Shown here piece by piece: positions 34,928-44,046 of a stretch of 64,000 nt of DNA. The stretch comes from G965227875 sp965227875 (GTDB lineage: Bacteria; Pseudomonadota; Alphaproteobacteria; Rhizobiales; JAJFHC01): the NCBI GenBank assembly GCA_965227875.1, contig OZ245783.1:2294001-2358000 (forward strand). The letters run 5' to 3'. The notes under the pieces are model-generated. The model had not been told where the DNA came from and ran no database searches. It saw only the letters and a program-made list of their open reading frames with translations. Each line of letters begins with the position of its first letter. Within the stretch, counting starts at the first letter, position 1. The position numbers were made by a program, and so were the translations under genes.

Positions 34928-36466
34928 TCAGGGGTCGCCGTCGCCGATCTGTTCGCGTCGGCGGGTGACGTAGGCGTCGAGTTCCTCGCGCACCGCAACG
35001 TCCATTGCCGGTTCCTCGTATTCCTTGAGCGCCTGCCGCCAGATCGCCGTGGCGCGTTGAGTCGCGTCCTGTGCGCCGGCCAGTTCCCAGTTCTCGTAGT
35101 TCTGCCAGTCGGAAACCAGCGGCTGGTAGAAAGCCGTCTCGTACCGCTCGAGCGTGTGCGCCTCGCCGAAGAAATGCCCGCCCGTGGGCACGCCGGCGAT
35201 GGCGTCGAAGCCCAGTTCCGTCTCGTCCGTGGCGATCGGGCGGAGGAACTCGGCCATGTGCTGCAGAAGTTCCACGTCGAGCACCAGTTTCTCGAACGAC
35301 GCGGTCAGCCCGCCTTCCAGCCAGCCCGCCGCGTGATAGACGAGGTTGGTGTGCCCGAGCACCGATCCCCACAGCGACATCTCGGTTTCATAGATCGCCT
35401 GCGCATCGGCCGTGTTCGACGCATTGGTGTTGGACGACCTGTAGGGCAGGCCGTAGCGCCGCGCGAGCTGCCCGCTCGCCACGTTCGCCTTGGTGTTCTC
35501 CGGTGTCCCGAAAGCCGGCGCACCCGAGCGCATGTCCACGTTCGACGTATAGGCGCCGTAGATGACGGGCGCACCGGGATTGACGATCTGGGTCAGCGTT
35601 ATGCCGAACAGCGCCTCGGCGTTCTGCTGGACGAGACCGGCGGCGAGGCTCACGGGCGTCATCGCTCCCATGAGCGTGAACGGCGTCACCACCGCCGCCT
35701 GGCCAAACTCGGCCATGGTCATCAGTCCGTCCGCCATGGCCTCGTCGAACCGCCGCGGGCTGTTGACCGAGATGATGGTCGCAAGGCCCGGGTCCGCGGC
35801 CAGTTCGTCCAGCGTCAGCCCCCGGCTGATGGCCAGCATCTCGATCGCGTCGAGCGTACGTCCGCGGCCGATGGCCGAGCAGTGGAAGACCAGATCGCAC
35901 AGGGTGAGATTGGCCAGGTAGGTGTCGAGGTGGCGGCTGTTGGCGGGAAGCTCGACGGGCGCCACGACCTGGTTGCCGAGCAGGTGAATGATATTGAAAT
36001 ACTGCGCCAGCCGGACGAAATCGCAATAGTCGTCGAAGTTTCCCGTCCGGCGGCCCCGGATGCGGTCGTGAACGTTGGGCGGTCCCGCCACCAGGCCGAA
36101 GTTCAGGTGCCGCCCGCCCATGGTCAGGCGACGGCCGGGATTGCGTGGCGTGAGCGTGAAGCGCTCGGGTGCGGTCTCGAGAGCGTCCTCGACCATGCCC
36201 CGGTCGATGCGCACGGTCATCGTGTCCCGGTCCACGATGGCGCCGGCCCGGCGGAACAGGTCGAGAGCACGCGCGCTCATGACCTCGATCCCGAGGTCCT
36301 CGAGGACCCGGAGCGATGTCGCGTGGATCGCCTCGACCTGGTCCGCGCTCAGGATCTCCATGGGCGCATACGGGTTCTCTATGGTGCGCCAGGGCAGCTG
36401 GGGGAGGCCCTGCTGGCCCGCGCTGCGCTGCTTGAGGGATGATCGCCTGCGTCGTGCGCCTGGCAT
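34928..36466 (-). CDS. Trimethylamine methyltransferase (MttB) family protein, non-pyrrolysine type
   Basis: 512 residues from the ATG at 36466, chosen because GGAG stands 8 bp upstream; an ATG at 36502 lacks this. QLPWRTIENPYAPMEILSAD near 20-39 and the TIM-barrel body match the MttB superfamily. No in-frame amber codon interrupts it, so it is not a pyrrolysine trimethylamine enzyme. Such members demethylate quaternary amines (glycine betaine, carnitine, proline betaine) or have unknown substrates, passing methyl groups to a corrinoid protein. No corrinoid protein gene is in the window. The GlxA-type regulator upstream on the same strand fits quaternary amine metabolism. Confidence 0.85.
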   Translation of the reverse strand: MPGARRRRSSLKQRSAGQQGLPQLPWRTIENPYAPMEILSADQVEAIHATSLRVLEDLGIEVMSARALDLFRRAGAIVDRDTMTVRIDRGMVEDALETAPERFTLTPRNPGRRLTMGGRHLNFGLVAGPPNVHDRIRGRRTGNFDDYCDFVRLAQYFNIIHLLGNQVVAPVELPANSRHLDTYLANLTLCDLVFHCSAIGRGRTLDAIEMLAISRGLTLDELAADPGLATIISVNSPRRFDEAMADGLMTMAEFGQAAVVTPFTLMGAMTPVSLAAGLVQQNAEALFGITLTQIVNPGAPVIYGAYTSNVDMRSGAPAFGTPENTKANVASGQLARRYGLPYRSSNTNASNTADAQAIYETEMSLWGSVLGHTNLVYHAAGWLEGGLTASFEKLVLDVELLQHMAEFLRPIATDETELGFDAIAGVPTGGHFFGEAHTLERYETAFYQPLVSDWQNYENWELAGAQDATQRATAIWRQALKEYEEPAMDVAVREELDAYVTRRREQIGDGDP

Positions 36467-36577
36467 TGCGTGCGCTCCGGTCTGCATGAAAGGATCCGGC
36501 ACTGCGCCGGGACGTTCAGACTATGCGCTCGTATGCGACCGATTTGCAGAAATGCGACATGGCGCGCGTGGAATTGG

Positions 36578-37570
36578 TCAGCCGGGGGATGGTTCGCCCG
36601 GTTGGCTGCGGCGGACCATGCGCTGGTCCTGCGACGGCGTGCGCCCGTATTTCTCGCGGTAGCTGCGGGCGAAGTGGGACTGGGAACCGAATCCCGCGGC
36701 CAGGGCGATTTCCGACATGGACAGGTTGGTGTAGAGCAGCAGTTCCCGGGCGCGTTTCAGGCGTTCCGTCCTGTAGTAGGCGATGGGCGATGCGCCCATG
36801 TGGATCTTGAACAGCCTCTCGAGCTGGCGCACCGTCAGGCCGATCTGCTGGGCCAGTTCCCGGATCGGCAGCGGGCTTTCGATGTTTTCCTTGATCAGCG
36901 TGATCGCCTTGGTGACATGGGTGGAATTCACGCCGAGCGCACCGACCGCCGAATGGCTCTGTTCGTCATCGGCCTCGCGGATGCGCGGATGCTGGAACCA
37001 GCTCGAGATCTCGTTGCTGACGACGCGGCCGAGTTCGTCGGACATGACCGTCAGCATGAGATCGAGCGATGCCGTACCGCCCGCGCAGGTCAGCCGGTCC
37101 CGGTCGATTTCGAAAAGTCCCTGGGTCGCGATCACGTTGGGGAACTCTTCGCGAAACGCGTGGGCGTAGTACCAGTGCACGCTGCACCGGTAGCCGTCGA
37201 GAAGCCCCGCCCGCGCCAGCGGCAGGACACCCCCGCTCAATGCGCCGAGCCGCGTGCCGTGGCGTGCCAGCGCGCGCAGGGTGCGCGAGATCGTCCGTTC
37301 GTTGGCCGCGCCCGTGTCCATGCCCGAGACGAGGAAGAGGTAGTCGAAATCGCTGGCCTGGCCGAACCGGGCGTCGGGCGTGACCCGGACATGGGAACTG
37401 GACCGGGCCGCCTCACCGGTTTCCGTCAGCAGGAGCCACTCGTAGCGCCGCCGTCCGGTGATCTCGTTGGCCGCGCGAAACGGTTCGATGGCCGCCGACA
37501 GGGTGACCATCGGAAATCCGTCGAAGAGCAGATAGCCGATTCGGGTGACCTGTTGCTTGCGCGTCTCCAT
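36578..37570 (-). CDS. GlxA-family AraC-type transcriptional regulator
   Basis: 330 residues. The N-terminal half is a DJ-1/PfpI-like (class I amidotransferase-like) domain (RIGYLLFDGFPMVTLSAAIE). The elbow reads LGALSGGVLPLARAG, with Ser where enzymes have the nucleophile Cys, so it is a sensor rather than an enzyme. The C-terminal AraC domain (about 220-320) has two HTHs (IRELAQQIGLTVRQLERLFK and MSEIALAAGFGSQSHFARSY). The architecture matches GbdR/CdhR regulators of glycine betaine and carnitine catabolism. It lies 111 bp upstream of the MttB gene on the same strand, and 9 bp after folC. Confidence 0.88.
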   Translation of the reverse strand: METRKQQVTRIGYLLFDGFPMVTLSAAIEPFRAANEITGRRRYEWLLLTETGEAARSSSHVRVTPDARFGQASDFDYLFLVSGMDTGAANERTISRTLRALARHGTRLGALSGGVLPLARAGLLDGYRCSVHWYYAHAFREEFPNVIATQGLFEIDRDRLTCAGGTASLDLMLTVMSDELGRVVSNEISSWFQHPRIREADDEQSHSAVGALGVNSTHVTKAITLIKENIESPLPIRELAQQIGLTVRQLERLFKIHMGASPIAYYRTERLKRARELLLYTNLSMSEIALAAGFGSQSHFARSYREKYGRTPSQDQRMVRRSQPGEPSPG

Positions 37571-37579
37571 GAGCGGACG

Positions 37580-38887
37580 TCACGTTGCCACGGTCTGTCC
37601 GTGCGCCGCAAGCACGTGCCCGGCGAGATAGAGAGACCCGCACACGAGGATGCGCGGCGGGGCTTCGTCGTCGCGCACGCCCGCCGCGATCGCCGCCGTC
37701 AGGCTGTCGACCGGGTCCGCCCTGAGGCCTGCGGCCCTCGCCTTCTCGGCCAGGTCGGCGGCCGGAATCGTGTTCGCTTCGCCCGGTATGTCGACGGTGT
37801 AGACATGTGCGGCGAGCCCGGCGAAGGACGCCAGGAACAGGCCGGCGTCCTTGGTGTTGAGCATGCCGCAGACCATGACCAGGCGCCGGGGCAGCCTTTC
37901 CTCGAGTTCCGCCATGGCCGTCGCGACCGCCCGTCCGGCCGCCGGGTTGTGACCTCCGTCGAGCCAGATTTCCGTTCCCTCGGGCAGAAGGTCGTGGAGC
38001 TTGCCCGGTCCCAGCAGCTGCAGCCGGGCCGGCCATTCCGCCCCCTGCAGGCCGGTTTCCACGTCGCGGTCCCCGAGCCCGTCGGCATCAAGGGCACGCA
38101 GGGCCGCCACCGCGGTGCCGGCATTGTCGATCTGGTGATGGCCGGGCAGGCGCGGCAGGGGCAGGTCGAGAAGGCCCGCGGCGTCCTGGTAGACCAGCCG
38201 GCCGTGCTGCTCGAAAGCCTGCCAGTCCTGGCCGGCGACCAGCAGGGGCGCATCGCGTTTCGCCGCCCTCGCCTCGATCGTCTCGCGCACCGCATCCACC
38301 TGCGGGGCGACGATGCAGGGAACGCCGGGCTTAAGGATCCCCGCCTTTTCGCCGGCGATTTCCTCGATGGTCTCCCCGAGGAACTGCTGGTGATCGAGCG
38401 CGATGGAGGTGATGACGCACAGAGCGGGGCGGTCGACCACGTTGGTTGCGTCGAGCCGGCCCCCGAGGCCGACCTCGAGGATGAGATAGTCCGCGGGCTC
38501 CCGGGCGAAAGCGAGCAGGGCGGCTGCGGTGGTGATCTCGAAATAGGTTATGGGCGCGCCGCCATTGGCCTCCTCGCATTCCTCCAGCAGGGCCGTGAGA
38601 CGGTCTTCCGCGATGAGTTCGCCGGCCAGGCGGATCCTTTCGTGAAAGCGCACCAGGTGCGGCGAGGTATAGACGTGAACGCGCTTTCCGGCCGCCTCCA
38701 GCGCCGCGCGCAGGTAGGCGATGACCGAGCCCTTGCCGTTGGTCCCGGCCACGTGGATCACGGGCGGCAGGCGGTTCTCGGGATGGTCCAGGGCGGCCAG
38801 TATCCGCTCCATACGATCAAGCGAAAGGTCGATGATCTTGGGATGAAGCGTAAGCAGGCGATCGAGAATGACGTCGCTTCGAGCCAT
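37580..38887 (-). CDS. folC: Bifunctional folylpolyglutamate synthase / dihydrofolate synthase
   Basis: 435 residues, usual length. Adds glutamate to dihydropteroate and folates. The Mur-ligase type ATP motif VAGTNGKGSVIAYLRAALEA is near 46-65, followed by TSPHLVRFHERIRLAGE and LEVGLGGRLDATNV. The C-terminal domain has ILVCGSLYLAGHVLA. It follows accD with a 40-bp gap on the same strand, the standard order accD-folC in alphaproteobacteria. Confidence 0.95.
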   Translation of the reverse strand: MARSDVILDRLLTLHPKIIDLSLDRMERILAALDHPENRLPPVIHVAGTNGKGSVIAYLRAALEAAGKRVHVYTSPHLVRFHERIRLAGELIAEDRLTALLEECEEANGGAPITYFEITTAAALLAFAREPADYLILEVGLGGRLDATNVVDRPALCVITSIALDHQQFLGETIEEIAGEKAGILKPGVPCIVAPQVDAVRETIEARAAKRDAPLLVAGQDWQAFEQHGRLVYQDAAGLLDLPLPRLPGHHQIDNAGTAVAALRALDADGLGDRDVETGLQGAEWPARLQLLGPGKLHDLLPEGTEIWLDGGHNPAAGRAVATAMAELEERLPRRLVMVCGMLNTKDAGLFLASFAGLAAHVYTVDIPGEANTIPAADLAEKARAAGLRADPVDSLTAAIAAGVRDDEAPPRILVCGSLYLAGHVLAAHGQTVAT

Positions 38888-38927
38888 CTTGGTATTCCCG
38901 GTGTCCGGCCTCTCGTGCCGAAAGGTT

Positions 38928-39908
38928 TCAGGACGACGCCGTTTCGGCCGTGTCTGTGGGCTTGTCCGCCGCCGCGTCGGCGGCGTCCTTGTCGCCGGCC
39001 GTTTCCTCCGCGGCCGCGCCCTCGACCGGTTCGCCCCGCGGTTCGATGGCGGGCGAGTGGGCGAGAATGCGCACGATCCGACTCAGCGTGTCGCGCAGGT
39101 CATGGCGATGGACGACCATGTCGACCATGCCGTGCTCGAGCAGGTACTCCGCGCGCTGGAAGCCTTCCGGCAGCTTCTCGCGGATCGTCTGCTCGATCAC
39201 TCTCGGGCCGGCGAAGCCGATCAGCGCGCCGGGTTCGGCGATATGGATGTCGCCAAGCATGGCGTAGGAGGCGGTGACGCCCCCCGTCGTCGGGTGTGTC
39301 AGCACGACGATGTAGGGCAGGCGCGCTTCACGCAGGCGCTGGACGGCGACCGTGGTCCGCGGCATCTGCATCAGCGACAGGATGCCTTCCTGCATGCGTG
39401 CGCCGCCGGCCGCGGCGAACATGATGAAAGGTGCCGAACGGGCCACCGCGTCCAGCATGCCGGTGATGATCGCTTCGCCCGCGGCCATGCCGAGGGACCC
39501 GCCCATGAACGAGAAATCCTGGACCGCCGCGACCGTCTCGATCCCGCCGAGCTTGCCGACGCCGACCATGACGGCATCGTCCATTCCGGTCTTGGTGCGG
39601 GCCTCCTTGAGGCGGTCCGTATATTTGCGTTCGTCGCGGAACTTGAGCGGATCGGTCGGGACGGACGGCAGTTTGACCTTCTCGAACTTGCCGTCGTCGA
39701 AGACCGACTTCAGCCGGACATCCGCGGCCATTCGCATGTGGTAGCCACTGCCCGGAATCACGAACTGGTTGGCCTCGAGGTCCCGGTGGAACACCATCTG
39801 CCCGGTTTCCGGACACTTGATCCACATGTTGTCGGGCACGTCCCGCTTGCGGAGAATGCCCTGAATCTTGGGCCGGACAACGTTCTTGATCCAGTTCACG
39901 CCTGTCAC
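38928..39908 (-). CDS. accD: Acetyl-CoA carboxylase carboxyltransferase subunit beta
   Basis: 326 residues. With AccA it transfers carboxyl from biotin to acetyl-CoA in fatty acid synthesis. The N-terminal zinc ribbon is degenerate: MWIKCPETGQMVF keeps one Cys (Cys32) where the family has CxxC, and the second pair reads VIPGSGYHM instead of CPxCG. Zinc cannot be held in the usual way. From memory, this loss is shared by Rhizobiales AccD, so the gene is not broken. The crotonase-type core is complete (FMGGSLGMAAGEAI, GGVTASYAMLGD, IGFAGPRVIEQT). A low-complexity acidic Ala-rich tail ends the protein. Confidence 0.95.
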   Translation of the reverse strand: MTGVNWIKNVVRPKIQGILRKRDVPDNMWIKCPETGQMVFHRDLEANQFVIPGSGYHMRMAADVRLKSVFDDGKFEKVKLPSVPTDPLKFRDERKYTDRLKEARTKTGMDDAVMVGVGKLGGIETVAAVQDFSFMGGSLGMAAGEAIITGMLDAVARSAPFIMFAAAGGARMQEGILSLMQMPRTTVAVQRLREARLPYIVVLTHPTTGGVTASYAMLGDIHIAEPGALIGFAGPRVIEQTIREKLPEGFQRAEYLLEHGMVDMVVHRHDLRDTLSRIVRILAHSPAIEPRGEPVEGAAAEETAGDKDAADAAADKPTDTAETASS

Positions 39909-39929
39909 CTCCCGGTGGGTCTTGGTGTT

Positions 39930-40781
39930 CTACTCGGCGGCGCTTCTTGCCGCACTCGCCACGCCGCCGGCGATTTCCGCCACGAGGGACGCCACGTCGT
40001 CGGCCAGTCCGGGCCGGGCCTTGCCGTTCTCGTCGAGACCGGACGCGATCCGCTCGACGATGGCCGAGCCGACGACCACGCCGTCTGCCGCCGAGGCGAT
40101 GGCCGCCGCCTGTTCGGGACTGCGGACCCCGAAACCCACGGCGACCGGCAGGTCCGTATTGGCCTTGATCCGTCCGACCGCGGCGGCGACGGAGCCGGTG
40201 TCCGGTTTCGCCGTGCCGGTGATCCCGGCGATGGACACATAATAGACGAAGCCGCTGGTATTGCGCAGCACCGCGGGCAGGCGCCTGTCGTCGGTGGTCG
40301 GCGTGGCCAGGCGGATGAAGCTGAGGCCGGACCCGAGTGCGGGAATGCACAGCTCCTCGTCCTCTTCCGGCGGCAGGTCGACGACGATAAGCCCGTCGAC
40401 ACCGGCCTCGACCGCGTCCTCGAGGAACCGGTCCACGCCGTAGATGTAGATCGGGTTGTAGTAGCCCATCAGCACGATCGGGGTGTCGGCGTCGTCCGCA
40501 CGGAAGCGCCGCACCATGTCGAGCGTTCGGATCATGTTCTGTCCCGCCGCCAAGGCGCGCTGGGAGGATGCCTGGATGGACGGTCCGTCCGCCATGGGGT
40601 CGGTGAAGGGCATGCCAAGTTCGATCACGTCGGCGCCCGCCCCGGGCAGGTGCTTCACGATTTCGAGCGATGTGTCGAAGTCCGGGTCGCCGGCGGTGAC
40701 GAAGGTCACGAAAGCGGCGCGGCCCTCTTCCGCGAGCCTTGCGAAACGACGTTCGATGCGTGCGTTCGATTGTGTGCTCAT
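39930..40781 (-). CDS. trpA: Tryptophan synthase alpha subunit
   Basis: 283 residues from the ATG at 40781 (MSTQSNARIERRFARLAEEG). A longer frame upstream overlaps trpB and is not coding. It cleaves indole-glycerol phosphate to indole and glyceraldehyde 3-phosphate. Catalytic Glu54 in VIELGMPFTDP and Asp65 in MADGPSIQ are present. It lies 5 bp downstream of trpB and 21 bp before accD on the same strand. Confidence 0.97.
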   Translation of the reverse strand: MSTQSNARIERRFARLAEEGRAAFVTFVTAGDPDFDTSLEIVKHLPGAGADVIELGMPFTDPMADGPSIQASSQRALAAGQNMIRTLDMVRRFRADDADTPIVLMGYYNPIYIYGVDRFLEDAVEAGVDGLIVVDLPPEEDEELCIPALGSGLSFIRLATPTTDDRRLPAVLRNTSGFVYYVSIAGITGTAKPDTGSVAAAVGRIKANTDLPVAVGFGVRSPEQAAAIASAADGVVVGSAIVERIASGLDENGKARPGLADDVASLVAEIAGGVASAARSAAE

Positions 40782-40786
40782 GAGAC

Positions 40787-42004
40787 TTACATCTCCACGC
40801 CGAGATGGCCGGCGACGGCGAAGACGTCCTTGTCGCCGCGCCCGCACATGTTCATGACCATGATGTGCGAGGACGGCAGGTCGCCCGCGATCTTCGACAC
40901 GTAGGCCAGGGCATGGGCCGGTTCGAGCGCCGGGATGATGCCCTCCTTGCTCGTGCACAGCTGAAACGCCTCGAGCGCTTCCGCGTCCGTGGCCGAGACG
41001 TAGGTCACCCGGCCGGAATCCCTGAGCCAGGCATGTTCGGGCCCGATGCCGGGATAGTCGAGGCCGGCTGAAATCGAGTGGCCTTCGAGGATCTGCCCGT
41101 CGTCGTTCTGCAGCAGGTAGGTGCGGTTGCCGTGCAACACGCCGGGCTTGCCGCCGGCAAGCGACGCGCAATGCTCGTCGGTGTCGATGCCGCGCCCGGC
41201 CGCCTCGACGCCGAAGATCTGGACGCTCTCGTCATCGAGGAAGGGATGAAACAGGCCGATCGCGTTGGAACCGCCACCGATACAGGCGACGACGCTGTCC
41301 GGCAGGCGGCCTTCCGCCGCCATCATCTGTTCGCGCACCTCGTTGCCGATGACCGACTGGAAGTTGCGCACCATCTCCGGATAGGGATGCGGGCCGGCCG
41401 CCGTGCCGATGATGTAGAACGTGTCGTCCACGTTGGCGACCCAGTCGCGCAGGGCCTCGTTCATGGCGTCCTTGAGCGTGCCCGAGCCCGACGTGACCGG
41501 TTTGACTTCCGCGCCCAGCAGCTTCATGCGGAAGACGTTGGGTTTCTGGCGCTCGATGTCCGTGGCCCCCATGTAGACCACGCAGGGCAGGCCGAAGCGC
41601 GCGCAGACCGTGGCCACCGCCACGCCGTGCTGTCCGGCCCCCGTCTCGGCGATGATGCGCGTCTTGCCCATGCGGCGGGCCAGCTGCATCTGGCCGAGGC
41701 AGTTGTTGATCTTGTGCGAGCCCGTGTGGTTGAGTTCGTCGCGCTTGAAGTAGATCTTCGCGCCGCCGAAGTGCTCGGTCAGCCGCTCCGCGTGATAGAG
41801 CGGGCTCGGCCGGCCGGTATAGTGCGTGTTGAGGGCGGCGAGCTCTTCATGAAAGGCCGGGTCTTCCTTGGCCTCGTCATAGGCTTTCTCCACCTCTAGA
41901 ATGAGCGGCATGAGGGTCTCGGCGACGAAACGCCCCCCGTAGATGCCGAAATGGCCGGCTTCGTCGGGACCGGCCCGGAGGGTATTGGGTTTTGCGGCGG
42001 ACAC
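40787..42004 (-). CDS. trpB: Tryptophan synthase beta subunit
   Basis: 405 residues, PLP enzyme joining indole and serine. HTGSHKINNC places the PLP Lys at residue 98, and the phosphate-binding glycine loop CIGGGSNAIGLF is near 240. The C-terminal GRGDKDV is standard. The gene sits between trpF and trpA on the minus strand, with gaps of 44 and 5 bp. Confidence 0.98.
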   Translation of the reverse strand: MSAAKPNTLRAGPDEAGHFGIYGGRFVAETLMPLILEVEKAYDEAKEDPAFHEELAALNTHYTGRPSPLYHAERLTEHFGGAKIYFKRDELNHTGSHKINNCLGQMQLARRMGKTRIIAETGAGQHGVAVATVCARFGLPCVVYMGATDIERQKPNVFRMKLLGAEVKPVTSGSGTLKDAMNEALRDWVANVDDTFYIIGTAAGPHPYPEMVRNFQSVIGNEVREQMMAAEGRLPDSVVACIGGGSNAIGLFHPFLDDESVQIFGVEAAGRGIDTDEHCASLAGGKPGVLHGNRTYLLQNDDGQILEGHSISAGLDYPGIGPEHAWLRDSGRVTYVSATDAEALEAFQLCTSKEGIIPALEPAHALAYVSKIAGDLPSSHIMVMNMCGRGDKDVFAVAGHLGVEM

Positions 42005-42048
42005 GTGCTGGACTTTCCGATCTTTGCGTTGCTGGTCTTGTCTCTAGG

Positions 42049-42696
42049 TCATAGCGCTTTGGCAGCGTCGAGAAAACGTCTTATTTTGGCGCTGTCCTTG
42101 ACCCCGGGCGCGCTTTCGACCCCCGACGAGACGTCGAGCAGGGTTATTCCCGTCGCCGCGACGGCGCGGGCGACATTGTCCGCGTCGAGCCCGCCGGACA
42201 GCATCGTCGGACAGCGGGCGGTGACGCCCTCGAGCAGCGTCCAGTCGAAGGCCCGGCCATTGCCGCCGGGAAGCGCGGCGGTATCGTCGTCCGGGGCTTT
42301 CGCGTCGAAAAGCACGATGTCGGCCACGGTGTCGTAGCGGCCGATCTCCGTGACATCATCCTGGTCGCGCAGCTTTATCGCCTTTATGACCGCAATCCCG
42401 AAACGGCTCCGGAAACGCTCGATGAGGTCCGGCGTTTCGTGGCCGTGGAACTGCACGTAGTCGGGCCGCAGCACCGTGGCGATCTCTTCCAGCAGCGCAT
42501 CGTCCGGGTCGACCACGAGCGCGACGGTCTTCACGCCGTCGGGCAGCCGGTCGGCGAGCGTGCGGGCCTCGGCGGGCGTCAGGTAGCGCGGGCTCGGTTC
42601 GTAGAACACGAACCCGACGAGGTCGGCACCGCCGGCAATGGCGGCGTCGACATGTTCCGGTGCGCGCAGACCGCAGATCTTGACAGTCGTCGTCAT
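42049..42696 (-). CDS. trpF: Phosphoribosylanthranilate isomerase
   Basis: 215 residues from the ATG at 42696 (MTTTVKICGLRAPEHVDAAI). Catalytic Cys8 in KICGLR and the C-terminal Asp in LLDVSSGVE are present. GADLVGFVFYEPSPRYL and LSGGLDADNV match the family. Its start overlaps the stop of pyrF by 4 nt. Confidence 0.96.
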   Translation of the reverse strand: MTTTVKICGLRAPEHVDAAIAGGADLVGFVFYEPSPRYLTPAEARTLADRLPDGVKTVALVVDPDDALLEEIATVLRPDYVQFHGHETPDLIERFRSRFGIAVIKAIKLRDQDDVTEIGRYDTVADIVLFDAKAPDDDTAALPGGNGRAFDWTLLEGVTARCPTMLSGGLDADNVARAVAATGITLLDVSSGVESAPGVKDSAKIRRFLDAAKAL

Positions 42697-43421
42697 GCGG
42701 GAACCAGGCCGGACAGGCCGTCGGCGATCGCCCGCGCGGCGGCGGCCGGATCGTCGGCCCGCGTGATCGGCCGGCCGATGACCAGCACGTCCGCGCCTGC
42801 CGCACAGGCCTCGGCGGGCGTCATGGTGCGCTTCTGGTCGTTGGCAGCACTGCCCTCCGGGCGGATGCCGGGCACCACGAGACGGAAGTCCGGTCCGCGG
42901 CTTTCGCGCAATGCGGCGATTTCGAGCGGGCTGCAGACCACGCCGTCGACGCCACAATCGTCGACCAGCGAGGCCATTTTCGACACCTGGCCAAGCGCGG
43001 TGTCCGCGCCATAGCCGACTTCCTGGAGGTCGCCGATGTCGAGACTGGTGAGTACCGTGACCGCGATTAGCCAGACCGGACGGGTGGCATGCTCGCGCAC
43101 GGTCTCGGCTGCGGCCGTCATCATCCGGCGCCCGCCGGCGGCGTGGATGTTGACGATGGCGGGTTCCAGCGGCAGCACCGCCCTGAGGCCGCCGGCGACC
43201 GTATTGGGAATGTCGTGCAGCTTCAGGTCGAGAAAGATCGGCAGGCCCGCCGCGGCGACGCGGCCATAGCCCTCGTGTCCGTGGCGGTAGAAAAACTCCA
43301 TGCCCAGTTTCAACCCGCCCACATCGTCGCGCAGCTCGTGGGCGAGCGTCACCGCGTGGTCGAGGTCCGTGGTGTCGAGGGCGCAGAAGATCGGGTTTCT
43401 GAAGTCGGTCATGGTCGTCAT
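42693..43421 (-). CDS. pyrF: Orotidine 5'-phosphate decarboxylase
   Basis: 242 residues; MTDF at 43412 is an equally good start. The last step of UMP synthesis. The catalytic array DLKLHDIPNTV is near 66-76, ALDTTDLDHAV at the N-terminus binds UMP, and VVPGIRPEGSA plus VIGRPITRADDPAAA hold the phosphate. It heads the pyrF-trpF-trpB-trpA-accD-folC run, a pairing of pyrimidine and tryptophan genes that share PRPP-derived substrates. Confidence 0.95.
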   Translation of the reverse strand: MTTMTDFRNPIFCALDTTDLDHAVTLAHELRDDVGGLKLGMEFFYRHGHEGYGRVAAAGLPIFLDLKLHDIPNTVAGGLRAVLPLEPAIVNIHAAGGRRMMTAAAETVREHATRPVWLIAVTVLTSLDIGDLQEVGYGADTALGQVSKMASLVDDCGVDGVVCSPLEIAALRESRGPDFRLVVPGIRPEGSAANDQKRTMTPAEACAAGADVLVIGRPITRADDPAAAARAIADGLSGLVPA

Positions 43422-43562
43422 CCGGATATATGGCGGGCGAGCGCGTTATATCAAACGTCGGGGTCGCGCGACAGGGGGACGGCGCACGACGAAAGACTGC
43501 TGCAACATACTGTCACGGCCGCGGTGCAGACTGGGCCGTCGACATGGAAAGGGAGCCCCCGA

Positions 43563-44021
43563 ATGACCGATCTTGCAGAATACCGGGCCAAGTCCGGCCG
43601 CTTCGTGCCGGTCTGGACCATCGAGATCCAGACCCTGCCGGAGGACACCGACCGCATTCTCGACGCCGTCATGAAGGTCTACCCGCTGCGTTACGGGCGA
43701 TACCGGCGCAACGCGAGCATTTCCGCGGTCGGCAAGGAAACCGCGCAGCCCGAACCGGGGTCGACCACCACCGCCCATGTCGAGGGATTCGAGGCCGGCG
43801 CGACCGAGACCTACCCCATGGTCGAGCTCAAGATCTCCATCGAGAGGGATCCGGCGGTGCTTGAGATGGTCATGGACGCCATCATCTACACGCACCACTA
43901 CGAGGAACCGGTGATCTTCCTGCGCGAGGACTGGGCGAGCCGCGCCGCCTACGATCCCGACAGCGCCAACCCCAACAGGTGGTGGAACAACGGCCGCGGG
44001 CTTCCCGAGCGCCTCGAGTGA
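43563..44021 (+). CDS. Conserved hypothetical protein, CutA/PII-like fold suspected
   Basis: 152 residues from the ATG at 43563 (MTDLAEYRAKSGRFVPVWTI). The pattern VWTIEIQTLPEDTDRILDAV and MVMDAIIYTHHYEEPVIFLR (HxYEEP) recalls the CutA/NIF3-insert type of ferredoxin-like alpha-beta sandwich. There a HPYEEP segment binds metal or forms the trimer interface. The tail DPDSANPNRWWNNGRG is unusual. The gene is divergent from pyrF and convergent with the cysteine hydrolase. Function unknown. Confidence 0.6.
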   Translation: MTDLAEYRAKSGRFVPVWTIEIQTLPEDTDRILDAVMKVYPLRYGRYRRNASISAVGKETAQPEPGSTTTAHVEGFEAGATETYPMVELKISIERDPAVLEMVMDAIIYTHHYEEPVIFLREDWASRAAYDPDSANPNRWWNNGRGLPERLE

Positions 44022-44046
44022 CGGGCGTCGACGGCCCCGGCCGGCG

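Noticed and set aside
33593..34998. Several open frames of 60-235 codons in the trxA-mttB gap
   Set aside because: They recur with the repeat period and encode the repeats themselves in different frames; no start signals or protein-like features.
34928..36466. Pyrrolysine-containing MttB
   Set aside because: No in-frame TAG interrupts the coding sequence and no pyl genes are present.
36470..39277. 935-codon open frame antisense to the GlxA regulator and folC
   Set aside because: Shadow of real minus-strand genes; no domain signal.
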